Of a stretch of 64,000 bases of DNA, positions 25,523 to 35,531 are shown one piece after another. Within the stretch, counting starts at the first letter, position 1; the number at the start of each line of letters is the position of its first letter. The notes under the pieces were generated by a model. It worked only from the letters and a program-made list of their open reading frames with translations. It did no database searches and was not told the origin of the DNA. A program made the translations under genes and the position numbers. Origin of the DNA: Roseomonas sp. KE2513 (GTDB lineage Bacteria; Pseudomonadota; Alphaproteobacteria; Acetobacterales; Acetobacteraceae); contig NZ_RCVR01000025.1 of the NCBI RefSeq assembly GCF_016107305.1, positions 1 through 64,000 on the forward strand. The letters run 5' to 3'.

Positions 25523-27603
25523 GGCGCGGCCGGATAGGCCGGCAGTTCGCCGGCTAGCACCGCGCGGCCGAAGAGCCAGCCCTGCATGACGAAGCAGCCC
25601 TCCGAGAGAAGGGCTTCCCGCTGCGCCTCCGTTTCCACTCCCTCGGCGAGAAGGGGGATCTCCATGCCCTTCGCGAGCGCCGCGACCGCGCGCAGCGTCG
25701 CCCGCTCCCGCGCGCCCGCGGGCAGGCCGGCCACGATCGAGCGGTCGAGCTTCACCTGGTCCACCGGCAGGCGGAGGAGATGGGCCAGCGCCGAGCTGCC
25801 GCCGCCGAAATCATCGAGCGAGAGGCGCACGCCATAGGCGATGAGTTGGTGGAGAACGGGAGCGATGCTGTCGATGTCGCTCGCGGCGACCACCTCCGGG
25901 ATCTCCACCTCCAGCCAGCGGGCGTCGACGCCGTATCGCGCGAGGCTAGCGGATACGCGGGCCGGGAAGCCGGGGTCGCGCAGGGTGGAGGGGGAGATGT
26001 TGACGCCCACCACCGCAGGTCCTGAGCCGGCGGCCATCCAGGCCGCTTTCTGGCGCAGCGCCTCCTCTAACACCCAGGCATCGATCGCGGGCATCAGGCC
26101 CATTGCCTCGGCCACGGGGAGGAACTCCCCGGGACCGACGGGGCCGCTAGGACTTCCCGGCCAGCGGAGCAGCGCCTCGGCGCCGCGGAGGGCGCCGGTC
26201 CGCCCATCCACCTGGGGCTGCCAGGCAAGCTGGAAGGCGCCCTTGGCGGTCGCGGCCCGCAGGCCCTCCCGCAGCGCGCGCCGCCGCGCGAAGCTCTCGC
26301 CGAGTGCGGCGTCGTAGGTGCAGATCGCCGGCCCGCCCGCGCGCCGCGACCCGGCGAGCGCAAGGGCCGCCGCGCGGTGCAGCGAGCCTGCGTCCGCCGC
26401 GTCCTCCGGCATCCGCGCCAAGCCGATACTCGTCCGCAGCGGCGCCGCCCCGCCGCCGAGATCGAGCGGGCGGGCGAAGGCGCTGCCGATCCGCTCCGCG
26501 ATGGCATGGGCGGCAACGCCGTCGCGCAGGCAGCGCGCGATGACCGCGAACTCGCCTCCGCCAAGGCGAAAGGCGATGTCCGAGGGACGGATCACCGACC
26601 GCAGCCGCTCCCCGGCCTCGCGCAGCATCGCGTCGCCGGCGAGGAGTCCGAGCGACTCGTTCACCGCGCCGAACTCGCAGAGTTCGGCGAGGATCAGCGC
26701 GCCGTCGGAGCTCTCGCCGGCCATTTCGGTCAGCGCCTGGCGGAAGCGCGTGCGGTTGGGCAGCCCGGTGAGCGGGTCGTGGAGCGAGAGGTGCACCGCT
26801 CGCGCCTCGGCGAGGTGGCGCCGGGTGATGTCCTGCAGCATGAGGACCGCCCCCCGCGCGCCGCCCTCGTCATCCATCCAGGGGGAGGAGACGACGATGA
26901 TGCGGCGCTCGGGCAGGGTTCCCGTGGGCGGCAGCAGCGCCTCCACTTCCTGGCCGGCGGCGAAGCCGAAGGGCCCGCCACCGGCAGCGCCGCAGGGGTG
27001 GAGCCCGGCATCGCCGAGGGTGCCGGGCGCCGTTCCCCCGAAAAGCTCCAGCAGCCGCGCATTGGCCGAGAGCGTGCGGCCCTCCGCATCGAGGCGCCAG
27101 ATGGCAGCGGGCACGTTCTCCTCGATGACGCGGGCGCGGCGCTCGGCGGCGCGGGCGGTGGTGACATCGAAGGCCAGGCGCGCGACCTCGCCGCCGGCAA
27201 GGCGCCGCTCGCTCACCCGCAGGGTGCGACCATCGGACAGGGAAAGATCGTAGTCGCGATCCGCGCCTTCGCCCGGGGCTACCCCGGCGTCCGGCAGGTC
27301 ATGGGCCGCGCCGCGGTCCAGCAGGGCGCCGTCCGGGCGGAGGAGGGCGTAGCGGACCGGCGCGCGCTCGATCGCCTCGCGCAGCAGGACCGCGCGGCGT
27401 AGTGCGGGCCAGGCCAGGAGGCCCAGCGCGAGAAGGAAGGCCGCGAGGGCCGACGGCAGGGCCGCGAGGGCCGGTAAGGCCGATTCCGCGGGCAACAGCA
27501 GCGCGGCCGCCAGTGCCGCCGCGGCGGCCGAGAGGACGATGGCGGCAGCCAGCAGAGCAAGGCGCCGGTAAACGCGCAGTGTGGCCTCGTCGGAGCGCGT
27601 CAA
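25519..27603 (-). CDS. PAS-GGDEF-EAL signalling protein with degenerate GGDEF site
   Basis: About 694 residues from a TTG at 27603, chosen because GGAAG lies just upstream and membrane helices begin at residue 14; the frame stays open to an ATG at 27762, so the start is uncertain. Order: two membrane helices (about 14-65), a PAS-like region (about 155-260), GGDEF (about 270-420), EAL (about 445-690). The cyclase motif reads GGGEF (348-352) and the first metal Asp is replaced, so cyclase activity is unlikely. The EAL residues are kept: EALLRW (E476), VNIS, DDFG (D597, D598), KLDRS, AEGVE and the late QG. It is predicted to be a c-di-GMP phosphodiesterase. Confidence 0.82.
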   Translation of the reverse strand: MTRSDEATLRVYRRLALLAAAIVLSAAAAALAAALLLPAESALPALAALPSALAAFLLALGLLAWPALRRAVLLREAIERAPVRYALLRPDGALLDRGAAHDLPDAGVAPGEGADRDYDLSLSDGRTLRVSERRLAGGEVARLAFDVTTARAAERRARVIEENVPAAIWRLDAEGRTLSANARLLELFGGTAPGTLGDAGLHPCGAAGGGPFGFAAGQEVEALLPPTGTLPERRIIVVSSPWMDDEGGARGAVLMLQDITRRHLAEARAVHLSLHDPLTGLPNRTRFRQALTEMAGESSDGALILAELCEFGAVNESLGLLAGDAMLREAGERLRSVIRPSDIAFRLGGGEFAVIARCLRDGVAAHAIAERIGSAFARPLDLGGGAAPLRTSIGLARMPEDAADAGSLHRAAALALAGSRRAGGPAICTYDAALGESFARRRALREGLRAATAKGAFQLAWQPQVDGRTGALRGAEALLRWPGSPSGPVGPGEFLPVAEAMGLMPAIDAWVLEEALRQKAAWMAAGSGPAVVGVNISPSTLRDPGFPARVSASLARYGVDARWLEVEIPEVVAASDIDSIAPVLHQLIAYGVRLSLDDFGGGSSALAHLLRLPVDQVKLDRSIVAGLPAGARERATLRAVAALAKGMEIPLLAEGVETEAQREALLSEGCFVMQGWLFGRAVLAGELPAYPAAP

Positions 27604-27855
27604 GGCTCGGCTTCCATCCCCTCCGGTGACGCCCCTTGCGGCCCCGTCGCCCGCCCGGAGGCGGCCGGCGTAACGTTGGCGGTATCCGGCGGAAAGCGCA
27701 ACGACGACCCAGCAATTCCAGCAGTATGTCTCGTTGCGTGGGACGACCGGCAGGGTTGGCATCCGGCCGGCGGGCCTCTATAGCGGCCGCGGCGCACCGG
27801 GGATGTGCGGAACCGGCTCAGGGCCGCGCCGCCTGTGCTGCGGGAGACACCCTTC

Positions 27856-29913
27856 TTGGCCACCTCCGAACCAGATCGTCAGCCCGCAACCCCAGAGCGA
27901 AGCCCGGCGCTTGTCGCGCAGGACGCGATCCTCGCCCGGCCGGTGACGCCGGCCCGGCGCATGGCGGACGCGATCCGTGCGCTCGCGATCGACGGCGTCG
28001 AGGCCGCGAAGTCCGGCCATCCCGGCATGCCCATGGGCATGGCGGACGCGGCGACGGTCCTGTTCAGCCGGTTCCTGAAATACGACGCCGCCGATCCCCG
28101 CTGGCCCGACCGCGACCGCTTTGTGCTCAGCGCCGGCCACGGATCGATGCTCCTCTATGCCTGGCTGCACCTGACCGGCCACGCCGGGATGGGCACGGAG
28201 GAGCTGCGGCGCTTCCGCCAGCTCCACTCCCCCGCCGCCGGGCACCCGGAATTCGGTGAGCACCCGGCGATCGAGACGACCACCGGGCCGCTTGGCCAGG
28301 GCATCGCCACCGCCGTCGGCATGGCAATGGCCGAGCGCCACCTCGCGGCGCGCTTCGGCAAGAGCCTCGTGGACCACCGCACCTGGGTGATCGCGGGCGA
28401 CGGCGACCTGCAGGAGGGCATCTCCCACGAGGCGGCCTCGCTGGCCGGGCATTTCCAGCTCGGCAAGCTGACGGTGCTGTGGGACGACAACCACATCTCC
28501 ATCGACGGCGACACGTCGATCTCTGTGTCGGAGGACACGCTGGCGCGGTTCCGCGCCTATGGCTGGGCGGTGCGCCGCGTCGACGGGCACGACCACGATG
28601 CCCTGGCCTCGGCGATGGCCGCGGCGACGAAGTCCCGCAAGCCGACGCTGATCGCCTGCCGCACGATCATCGGCTTCTCCGCGCCGAAGAAGGCGGGCAC
28701 GGCGGGCAGCCACGGCGCGCCGCTGGGGCCCGAGGAAGGGGCGGCCGCCAAGGCGGCACTCGGCTGGGAGAGCGCGCCCTTCGAGGTGCCGGCGGAGATT
28801 CGTGAATCCTGGGAGGCTGCCGGCCGCCGGAGCGGGGGAACCCGCCGCTCCTGGCTCAAGCGGCTGGCGAAGCACCCCAGCCGCGCCGAGTTCGAGCGCG
28901 CCATGGCCGGGCGCCTGCCGGAGCGCTGGGACGCGCCGCTGGGCGAGTGGAAAGCGAAGGCGGCGGCGGAGAAGCCGAAGATCGCGACGCGCATCTCCTC
29001 CCAGCGCGCGCTCGAGGCGTTGGTGCCGGCCCTGCCCGAGATGATCGGCGGCTCGGCCGACCTGACGGGCTCGAACAATACTAACGTGAAGGGCATTCCC
29101 GCCCTGAGCCCCGAGAACTTTGGCGGGCGCTACGTCCACTGGGGCATCCGCGAGCACGGCATGGCCGCCGCGATGAACGGGATGGCGCTGCACGGGGGGG
29201 TTATCCCCTATTCCGGCACCTTCCTCGTCTTCAGCGACTACATGCGTCCCTCCATCCGTCTCGCGGCGCTGATGCGCCAGCGGGTGGTGCATGTGCTGAC
29301 GCATGACAGCATCGGCCTCGGCGAGGATGGGCCGACGCACCAGCCGGTGGAGCACCTGGCAGCGCTGCGGGCGATCCCGAACCTCTACGTGTTCCGCCCG
29401 GCGGACGTGATCGAGACGGCGGAGGCCTGGGAGTTGGCGCTGAAGCGCGCCGACGGGCCGAGCGTGCTCGCCCTTTCCCGCCAGAACCTGCCGACGCTGC
29501 GCACCGATGTCGGCGAGAACCGCAGTGCGCGCGGCGGCTACGTCCTGGCGGAGGCAAGCGGCGAACGGATGGCAACGCTGATCGCCACCGGCTCCGAGGT
29601 GATGCTGGCCATGGCGGCACGCGAGACGCTGGAGGCGGAGGGCATCCCTACCGCGGTGGTGTCCCTCCCTTGCTGGAAGCTGTTCGAGCTGCAGGACCCC
29701 TCCTGGCAGGAGGCGGTGCTCGGCTCGGGGCTGCGCGTCGGCATCGAGGCGGCGCTGGAGTTTGGCTGGTCCCGCTGGCTCGGTTCGGACGGCATCTTCG
29801 TGGGCATGGCGGGCTTCGGCGCCAGCGCGCCGGCGGATGACCTCTTCAAGCATTTCGGCATTACGGCCGAGGCCGTGGTGGCCGCGGTCAGGCGGCGCCT
29901 GCCGGGCGCATGA
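27856..29913 (+). CDS. tkt: transketolase
   Basis: About 685 residues; a ThDP enzyme that moves two-carbon ketol units in the pentose phosphate or Calvin pathways. Present are [12 protein letters not shown] near the N-terminus, the ThDP/metal motif GDGDLQEG...WDDN, the catalytic Glu in [12 protein letters not shown], and the [12 protein letters not shown] loop. The start is taken as TTG 27856 because GGGAG lies 9 bp upstream; an ATG at 27805 would add 17 Arg/Pro-rich residues. gap and pgk follow on the same strand, so the trio is probably a carbon-metabolism operon. It is divergent from the GGDEF-EAL gene. Confidence 0.93.
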   Translation: MATSEPDRQPATPERSPALVAQDAILARPVTPARRMADAIRALAIDGVEAAKSGHPGMPMGMADAATVLFSRFLKYDAADPRWPDRDRFVLSAGHGSMLLYAWLHLTGHAGMGTEELRRFRQLHSPAAGHPEFGEHPAIETTTGPLGQGIATAVGMAMAERHLAARFGKSLVDHRTWVIAGDGDLQEGISHEAASLAGHFQLGKLTVLWDDNHISIDGDTSISVSEDTLARFRAYGWAVRRVDGHDHDALASAMAAATKSRKPTLIACRTIIGFSAPKKAGTAGSHGAPLGPEEGAAAKAALGWESAPFEVPAEIRESWEAAGRRSGGTRRSWLKRLAKHPSRAEFERAMAGRLPERWDAPLGEWKAKAAAEKPKIATRISSQRALEALVPALPEMIGGSADLTGSNNTNVKGIPALSPENFGGRYVHWGIREHGMAAAMNGMALHGGVIPYSGTFLVFSDYMRPSIRLAALMRQRVVHVLTHDSIGLGEDGPTHQPVEHLAALRAIPNLYVFRPADVIETAEAWELALKRADGPSVLALSRQNLPTLRTDVGENRSARGGYVLAEASGERMATLIATGSEVMLAMAARETLEAEGIPTAVVSLPCWKLFELQDPSWQEAVLGSGLRVGIEAALEFGWSRWLGSDGIFVGMAGFGASAPADDLFKHFGITAEAVVAAVRRRLPGA

Positions 29914-30042
29914 GGCGGCGCTTTCCGGAAGGGACTGGCGGCCACGCCACCCGTCCGGGAAGACCGCGCTTCGGTTGGCCCCCCGTTGCGGCGACGCGCG
30001 GGACGGCTGGCTCAATTGGGTAAGAGAGAAGGAAGAGAAAGC

Positions 30043-31089
30043 ATGGCGGTCAAGGTTGCGATCAACGGCTTCGGGCGCATCGGCCGCCTGGTTCTGCGCG
30101 CGGCGATGGAGAGCGGGCGGGACGACGTCGAGTTCACGCACATCAACGACCTCGGCTCCATCGAGGCGAACGCGCACCTCTTCCGCTACGACAGCGTGCA
30201 CGGCCGCTTCCCCGGCGAGGTTCGGGTCGAGGGCGACAGCCTGGTGATCACCGCCGCCGGCCGCACCCACAAGCCGATCAAGGTGACGGCCGAGCGCGAC
30301 CCGACGAAGCTGCCCTGGCAGGGCGTGGATGTCGGCGCCGAGTGCACGGGCATCTTCACCAAGTCCCCCGACGCCGCGAAGCTGCTCCAGGCCGGTGTTC
30401 GCAAGGTGCTCGTCTCCGCCCCCGTGACCTGGGGCGAGGAGCTGGCCGACGAGAGCGCGCAGGCGACCATCGTCTATGGCGTGAACCACCAGGTTCTGAA
30501 GCCGCACCACAAGATCGTCTCCAACGCCTCCTGCACCACCAACTGCCTGGCGCCGATTGCCAAGGTGCTGCACGACAACTTCGGCATCCTGCGCGGCTAT
30601 ATGGTCACCATTCACGCCTATACGGGTGACCAGAACACGGTGGACACGCTGCACAAGGACCTGCACCGCGCCCGCGCCGCCGCCGTCTCGGCCATCCCGA
30701 CCTCGACCGGTGCGGCCAAGGCCGTCGGCCTCGTGATGCCGGAGCTGAAGGGCAAGCTGGACGGCACCGCCATCCGCATCCCGACGCCGAACGTTTCCCT
30801 CGTCAGCCTGGACTTCGTGCCGGCCAAGACCGAGGGGCTGACGAAGGACGCGATCAACGCGGTGATGAAGGCGGCCTCCGAGAGCGGTCCGCTGAAGGGG
30901 ATTCTGGGCTACAACACCGCGCCGCTCGTCTCCATCGACTTCAACCACGACGCCCATTCCTCCACCTTCGACGCGACGCAGACGCAGGTGGTCGATGGCG
31001 GGCTCGTGCGCGTGATGTCCTGGTACGACAACGAGTGGGGCTTCTCGAACCGCATGAGCGACACCGCCGCCCTTCTCGGCTCGCTCTGA
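30043..31089 (+). CDS. gap: glyceraldehyde-3-phosphate dehydrogenase (type I)
   Basis: A 348-residue phosphorylating GAPDH. The NAD fold begins INGFGRIGR (about 8-15), the catalytic cysteine is C164 in NASCTTNCLAP, and the partner His is in TIHAYTGDQ. The C-terminal WYDNEWGFSNRM is intact. In place of the common Asp that favours NAD it has NDLG after the second strand. A GGAAGAG box 8 bp before ATG 30043 supports the start. It lies 129 bp after tkt and is followed by a strong hairpin before pgk. Confidence 0.96.
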   Translation: MAVKVAINGFGRIGRLVLRAAMESGRDDVEFTHINDLGSIEANAHLFRYDSVHGRFPGEVRVEGDSLVITAAGRTHKPIKVTAERDPTKLPWQGVDVGAECTGIFTKSPDAAKLLQAGVRKVLVSAPVTWGEELADESAQATIVYGVNHQVLKPHHKIVSNASCTTNCLAPIAKVLHDNFGILRGYMVTIHAYTGDQNTVDTLHKDLHRARAAAVSAIPTSTGAAKAVGLVMPELKGKLDGTAIRIPTPNVSLVSLDFVPAKTEGLTKDAINAVMKAASESGPLKGILGYNTAPLVSIDFNHDAHSSTFDATQTQVVDGGLVRVMSWYDNEWGFSNRMSDTAALLGSL

Positions 31090-31094
31090 GACCC

Positions 31095-31126
31095 GGAAGG
31101 GGGCGGCGACGCCCCCTTCCCTTTTT
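31095..31126 (+). terminator. rho-independent terminator/attenuator between gap and pgk
   Basis: GGAAGGGGGC pairs perfectly with GCCCCCTTCC (10 bp, 6-nt loop) and is followed by C and five T. It lies 5 bp after the gap stop and 24 bp before the pgk start. It should end many transcripts after gap or lower pgk expression relative to tkt-gap. Confidence 0.8.
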
Positions 31127-31149
31127 GTGCACCCCTGAAGGAAACGCTG

Positions 31150-32346
31150 ATGGCCTCGTTCCGCACGCTCGACCAGTTGGACGCCAAGGGAAAGCGCGTG
31201 CTGCTGCGCGCCGACCTGAACGTGCCGGTGCGGGACGGCGCCATCACCGACCGCACGCGGATCGAGCGGCTTTCGCCCACGATCAAGGAGCTGTCGGAGA
31301 AGGGCGCGAAGGTGATCGTGCTCTCCCACTTCGACCGCCCTAAGGGCAAGCGGGTGCCGGAGATGTCGCTCCGTCCGCTGGTGGAGGCGCTCTCCTCCGT
31401 GCTCGGCCGGCCCGTCGCCTTCGCCGATGACTGCGTCGGCCCGGAGGCCCAGGCCGCCGTGGCGAAGATGGCGGACGGCGACGTGCTGCTGCTGGAGAAC
31501 ACGCGCTACCACGCCGGCGAGGAGAAGAACGACCCGGCGCTCTCGGCCGAGTTCGCGGAGCTCGGCGATGTCTATGTGAACGACGCCTTCTCCGCCGCCC
31601 ATCGCGCCCATTCCACGACCGAAGGCGTGGCGCGCTTGTTGCCCGCCTATGCCGGGCGGCTGATGGAAGCGGAGCTGAAGGCCCTCGAGGCCGCGCTCGG
31701 CAATCCCTCCCGGCCCGTGGTCGCCATCGTCGGCGGCGCGAAGGTCTCCACGAAGCTCGACCTGCTGGGGAACCTCTCGCGCAAGGTGGACGTGCTGGTG
31801 ATCGGCGGCGCCATGGCCAATACCTTCCTCGCGGCCCAGGGCCATTCCATGGGCAAGTCCCTGCAGGAAGCCGAGATGCACGGGACGGCGCTGCGCATCC
31901 TCGACGAGGCGAAGGCCGCCAATTGCGAAATCCTGCTCCCGCGCGACCTCGTGGTGGCCGCGGAGTTCAAGGCGAACCCCACCACCCGTACGGTGCCCGT
32001 CGACTCCGTGCCGGCGGACATGATGGCGCTCGATGTAGGGCCGGAGACGGTGGACGCGATCGAGGACCGGCTGCGGAAGGCCTCCACCCTCGTGTGGAAC
32101 GGCCCTCTCGGCGCCTTCGAGACCTCGCCCTTCGACGCCGCGACGGTCGCCGTGGCGGAGAGCGTGGCGGGCCTCACCCAGTCCGCCGGTCTGAAGTCCA
32201 TTGGCGGCGGCGGCGACACCGTCTCCGCGCTGCGCCACGCGGGCGTGGCCGAACGGATGACCTATGTTTCCTCCGCCGGCGGCGCCTTCCTCGAGTGGCT
32301 GGAAGGCAAGACCCTTCCGGGCGTCGCCGCCCTCCAGGGGGACTGA
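31150..32346 (+). CDS. pgk: phosphoglycerate kinase
   Basis: A 398-residue cytoplasmic kinase interconverting 1,3-bisphosphoglycerate/ADP and 3-phosphoglycerate/ATP. The N-domain has [11 protein letters not shown] and SHFDRP with substrate-binding residues, and the C-domain has the nucleotide site GGAKVSTK, the [10 protein letters not shown] loop and GGGDTVSAL. The start is supported by AAGGA at 31138-31142, 7 bp upstream. The hairpin at 31095-31126 separates it from gap. Its stop is one base from the convergent metallo-hydrolase stop. Confidence 0.97.
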   Translation: MASFRTLDQLDAKGKRVLLRADLNVPVRDGAITDRTRIERLSPTIKELSEKGAKVIVLSHFDRPKGKRVPEMSLRPLVEALSSVLGRPVAFADDCVGPEAQAAVAKMADGDVLLLENTRYHAGEEKNDPALSAEFAELGDVYVNDAFSAAHRAHSTTEGVARLLPAYAGRLMEAELKALEAALGNPSRPVVAIVGGAKVSTKLDLLGNLSRKVDVLVIGGAMANTFLAAQGHSMGKSLQEAEMHGTALRILDEAKAANCEILLPRDLVVAAEFKANPTTRTVPVDSVPADMMALDVGPETVDAIEDRLRKASTLVWNGPLGAFETSPFDAATVAVAESVAGLTQSAGLKSIGGGGDTVSALRHAGVAERMTYVSSAGGAFLEWLEGKTLPGVAALQGD

Positions 32347-32347
32347 T

Positions 32348-33175
32348 CTAGCCGATCACCCGCCTGCCGGCCTGTTCCGGCAGGTGGGGATCATGGGTGC
32401 AGATGATCGTCACCTCCTCCGCGTGGTCGCGGGCGAGGGCCATCAGCCGGCGTCGGCTCTCCAGCCGGGCGGTGCGGTCCACCTGCATGAAGTTCGCGTA
32501 GGCCGAGGCGAGGGGCGGCATCCTCGGGGGCTGCTCCAACTCGGAGTGCATGAAGATCGTGTCTCCGGCGTGCAGCACCCAGCCATTGCCGGTGTCGATC
32601 GCCACGCCGCAATGGCCGGCTGTGTGGCCCGGCAGTTCCACGAGGAAGATGGACGGCGGCAGGCCCTCCAGCCCGCGCAGCGCGGGCAGGCCGAACCAGG
32701 GGTCGCCCGTCCTGTCATACCCCCGCATCGGATGGGCCAACTGCATCGGGCGGTAGCGTCCGCGCTCCCGCGGGGTGTCGCGGCGGCGCGCGGCCTCGAT
32801 CTCGCGGGCCGAGACATGAACGGTGGCATCCGGAAAATCAGTCAGGCCGCCGGCGTGGTCGAAGTCGAGGTGGGTCATGACGATGTGGCGGACCTCGCGC
32901 GGGTCCAACCCCATGCGGCGTAGGCGGCTCACCGCCGTTTCGTCCGCCTCCAGGTGCGGCCGGTCGGCCAGGTAGAACCCGCGGCTGAGGCGCGGCACCG
33001 GTTGCGCGGCGTCATCCAGGCCGAAGCCGGTGTCCACCAGCACGAGCCCCGCCTCGCTCTCGAGCAGGAGGCAGCGGCAGGCCAGATGGGCTGGGCCGAG
33101 CCCTGGCGTGGTCGCGTCCCAGAGGCCGCCCCCGTAGGGGCGCATGGATCCACATTCTATTGAATGAACCTGCAT
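32348..33175 (-). CDS. metallo-beta-lactamase-fold hydrolase (lactonase-like)
   Basis: A 275-residue di-metal hydrolase. The motif THLDFDHAGG (H102, D104, D106, H107) is intact, with later ligands in LPGHTAGHCG and HAGDTIF, and a C-terminal THDPH. The HxDxDH spacing and size resemble N-acyl-homoserine lactonases and related quorum-quenching-type enzymes, but many members have other roles, so no substrate is claimed. There is no signal peptide. It is a single gene that ends next to pgk. Confidence 0.82.
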   Translation of the reverse strand: MQVHSIECGSMRPYGGGLWDATTPGLGPAHLACRCLLLESEAGLVLVDTGFGLDDAAQPVPRLSRGFYLADRPHLEADETAVSRLRRMGLDPREVRHIVMTHLDFDHAGGLTDFPDATVHVSAREIEAARRRDTPRERGRYRPMQLAHPMRGYDRTGDPWFGLPALRGLEGLPPSIFLVELPGHTAGHCGVAIDTGNGWVLHAGDTIFMHSELEQPPRMPPLASAYANFMQVDRTARLESRRRLMALARDHAEEVTIICTHDPHLPEQAGRRVIG

Positions 33176-33268
33176 GGGACGGGAACGCGGGGGTCGGGGC
33201 GCAGTTTGGCGGATCCGTCTCGGCTCGAACGGGCCGCTGGGCGGGCCCTGGCGTCCCCGAAGCAGTCC

Positions 33269-34261
33269 TCAGTATCCCCGGGCCGGGTCCACGCGGTTCG
33301 GGAGGGGTCGGCCTTCCCGTAGAGCCCGAAGGTTCTCCATCAGGATATCGAGGGTGCGGTCGTTGTAGCGGACGAGGTCGTCCGCGGAGATATGCGGCGT
33401 CACGACCATTCCCGGCGTCTTCCAGATGCGGTGCCCCGGCGGCGGCGGCTCGGGCACCGTCACGTCGGTTACGCAGCCTTCAAGGTGTCCAGCATCAAGG
33501 GCGTCCAGCACCGCCTCCTGATCCCAGATGGGGCCGCGGGCCATGTTTACCAGCCGCGCGCCGGGCGGCAGGAGCGCGATGCGCTCGCGGGAGAGGATGT
33601 TGCGCGTCCGCTCGGTCAGCGGGCAGGCGAGGACGAGGAAGTCCGCGCCGGGCAGCAGGCTGTCCAGCGCCTCCGCCGGGTGGGTCTCGTCGCAGTCCGG
33701 GTGCGGGTTGGCGCCGTTGCGGACGCCGATGACGCGCATGCCGAAGGCCCGCGCCCGCCGCGCGATCCCGCCGCCGAGCGCACCAAGCCCGATGATCAGC
33801 ACGCGCCGCCCCTCCAACGTCGAGGTGAAGATCGGCTTCCACTCCTCCCGGCGCTGCTGCTCGAAAAAGGCGGGCATGCGGGTGTGGAGCATGAGGATCG
33901 CCATGATCCCGAACTCCCCGGCCTTGTCGCCGTGGGCGCCGCGATTGTTCAGCAGCGCGACCTCGTCCGGCAGCCAGTCGAAGGGCGCGGCGGGGTCGAG
34001 GCCGGCGGAGGTGGTGGCGATCACCTTCAGCCGCGGCGCAAGGCCGGGGAGTGCGCCCTTCGGGAAGCGGGCGCGGAGCTGGCGGGTCCAGGTGAGCAGC
34101 ACCTCCGCCTCCCCGATCGCGCGGGCGAAGCCCTCGTCGTCGCGCGCGAAGGAGACGGCCATCGGACCCATGTCCGGGTGGCGGGCGAGGGCGGCGTTCC
34201 ACTGCGCCTCGGTAATCTCGAAATGCGGGTCGTTCGGCGGGTTCTGGACATGGATGCGCAT
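33269..34261 (-). CDS. D-isomer-specific 2-hydroxyacid dehydrogenase
   Basis: A 330-residue NAD(P)-dependent dehydrogenase. The coenzyme fold contains GLGALGGGIARRARAFGM, the catalytic Arg is in NMARGP, Glu in TVPEPPPPGH and the His in VVTPHIS. It belongs to the formate/glycerate/phosphoglycerate dehydrogenase superfamily, and the substrate is not determined. The start MRIHVQN at 34261 is chosen over an upstream ATG (34390) that would run into the divergent Bug gene. Its stop is 93 bp from the start of the metallo-hydrolase gene, so the two may share a message. Confidence 0.85.
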   Translation of the reverse strand: MRIHVQNPPNDPHFEITEAQWNAALARHPDMGPMAVSFARDDEGFARAIGEAEVLLTWTRQLRARFPKGALPGLAPRLKVIATTSAGLDPAAPFDWLPDEVALLNNRGAHGDKAGEFGIMAILMLHTRMPAFFEQQRREEWKPIFTSTLEGRRVLIIGLGALGGGIARRARAFGMRVIGVRNGANPHPDCDETHPAEALDSLLPGADFLVLACPLTERTRNILSRERIALLPPGARLVNMARGPIWDQEAVLDALDAGHLEGCVTDVTVPEPPPPGHRIWKTPGMVVTPHISADDLVRYNDRTLDILMENLRALREGRPLPNRVDPARGY

Positions 34262-34389
34262 GGCCGGGCTTTCGCACGCACCCCTTTCGCCGGGAAGTGG
34301 CGGCCGGGAACAAGGAGGCGCGAGGGCCACTGGCGCGGGCCCGGTGGATGGCGGCATGGTGCGCGTCGAACGGGGCAGGAGCGGCAGCA

Positions 34390-35355
34390 ATGGGCATCAG
34401 CAGGAGGGCCGTGGTCGCGGCGGCGCTGGCTATGCCGGGCCTCGCCCGTGCCCAGGCCGCCTGGCCCTCGCGGCCGGTGCGCGTCATCGTCCCCTTCCCG
34501 CCCGGCGGCAGCAATGACGCGGTGGCGCGGCCCTTGGCGGAGCATCTTCAGGCGCGCTTCGGACAGCCCTTCGTGGTCGAGAACCGGCCTGGCGCCGGCA
34601 GCACCATCGGCTCGGCGGAGCTGGTACGCGTGCCGGCGGACGGGCTGACGCTGATGGTCACCTCCTCCACCTTCTCGACCAGCTCGGCGGTGCAGCGCAC
34701 GCCCTATGACGCGGCGGTGGATTTCGAAGCGGTGGCGATGCTCGCCGTGGCGCCGCTGGTCGTGCTTGCCGCGCCGGGCTTCCCGCCGAATACGCTCGCC
34801 GAACTGGTCACCTATCTCCGCGCCCATCCAGGTCGGGTGGATTACGGCTCGGCCGGTCCGGGCAGCATCAACCAGCTCTCGGCAGAGCTCTTCGCGCAGA
34901 AGGCGGGCGGGCTGTCGCTGCAGCATGTTCCTTATCGCGGCATGGGGCCGGCGACGACCGACCTCGCCGCGGGGACGATCCAGCTTCTCTTCACCACACT
35001 CCCCTCGGCGCGCGGGATCATCGATTCGGGGCGCGTGAAGGCGATCGGCTGGACCGCCGAGAACCGCCCGCCCGGCGGCCCGCAGGCGCCGACGCCGCGG
35101 GAGAGCGGGTTGCCGGACTACGAGGCTGGAATTTGGTGGGGCCTTCTCGCCCGCCGAGGGACGCCACCGGAGATCCGGGACCGGCTGAACGCGGCGGCGA
35201 ACGAGGCACTCTCGGGCGGGCGGCTCGCCGGCTATCTCGAAAGCGAGGGGGCGACGCCGACTCCGCGCAGCGCAGCCGAGGGCGACGCCTTCCTGCGCGC
35301 GGACCTTGCCCGCTGGCGCGAGGTCGCGGCCGCCGCAAACATCCGGGTGGAGTGA
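34390..35355 (+). CDS. Bug-family tripartite tricarboxylate transporter substrate-binding protein
   Basis: A 321-residue periplasmic binding protein. An RR-containing signal (SRRAVVAAALAMPGLARA) is followed by the family start WPSRPVRVIVPFPPGGSND and the central GSAGPGS and LQHVPYRG motifs. Bug proteins deliver carboxylates to TctAB-type carriers or act as sensors; large unlinked sets are typical of Acetobacteraceae and Burkholderiales. No TctA/TctB genes are adjacent. The start ATG at 34390 is chosen to fit the signal peptide. Confidence 0.87.
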   Translation: MGISRRAVVAAALAMPGLARAQAAWPSRPVRVIVPFPPGGSNDAVARPLAEHLQARFGQPFVVENRPGAGSTIGSAELVRVPADGLTLMVTSSTFSTSSAVQRTPYDAAVDFEAVAMLAVAPLVVLAAPGFPPNTLAELVTYLRAHPGRVDYGSAGPGSINQLSAELFAQKAGGLSLQHVPYRGMGPATTDLAAGTIQLLFTTLPSARGIIDSGRVKAIGWTAENRPPGGPQAPTPRESGLPDYEAGIWWGLLARRGTPPEIRDRLNAAANEALSGGRLAGYLESEGATPTPRSAAEGDAFLRADLARWREVAAAANIRVE

Positions 35356-35531
35356 CGCGGTGAAGTGACGGGGCCAACGTAGCGTCGCACTGGACGTTCT
35401 GTCTCTCGACCCGATCTGGATCGCCATGGTCCCGCCGCCGGCCGGAGAGGGGCTGGAACCATGTGATGCTGACCGAGCGATCACGACGACTCGCGACGCC
35501 GGGGCGCGGCGCGGCCCGAACGGAGAAGCTG

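Noticed and set aside
27778-32238. A 1486-codon open frame on the minus strand opposite tkt, gap and pgk
   Set aside because: It is the mirror of three certain genes in high-GC DNA, has histidine/arginine/glycine-rich composition and no family resemblance.
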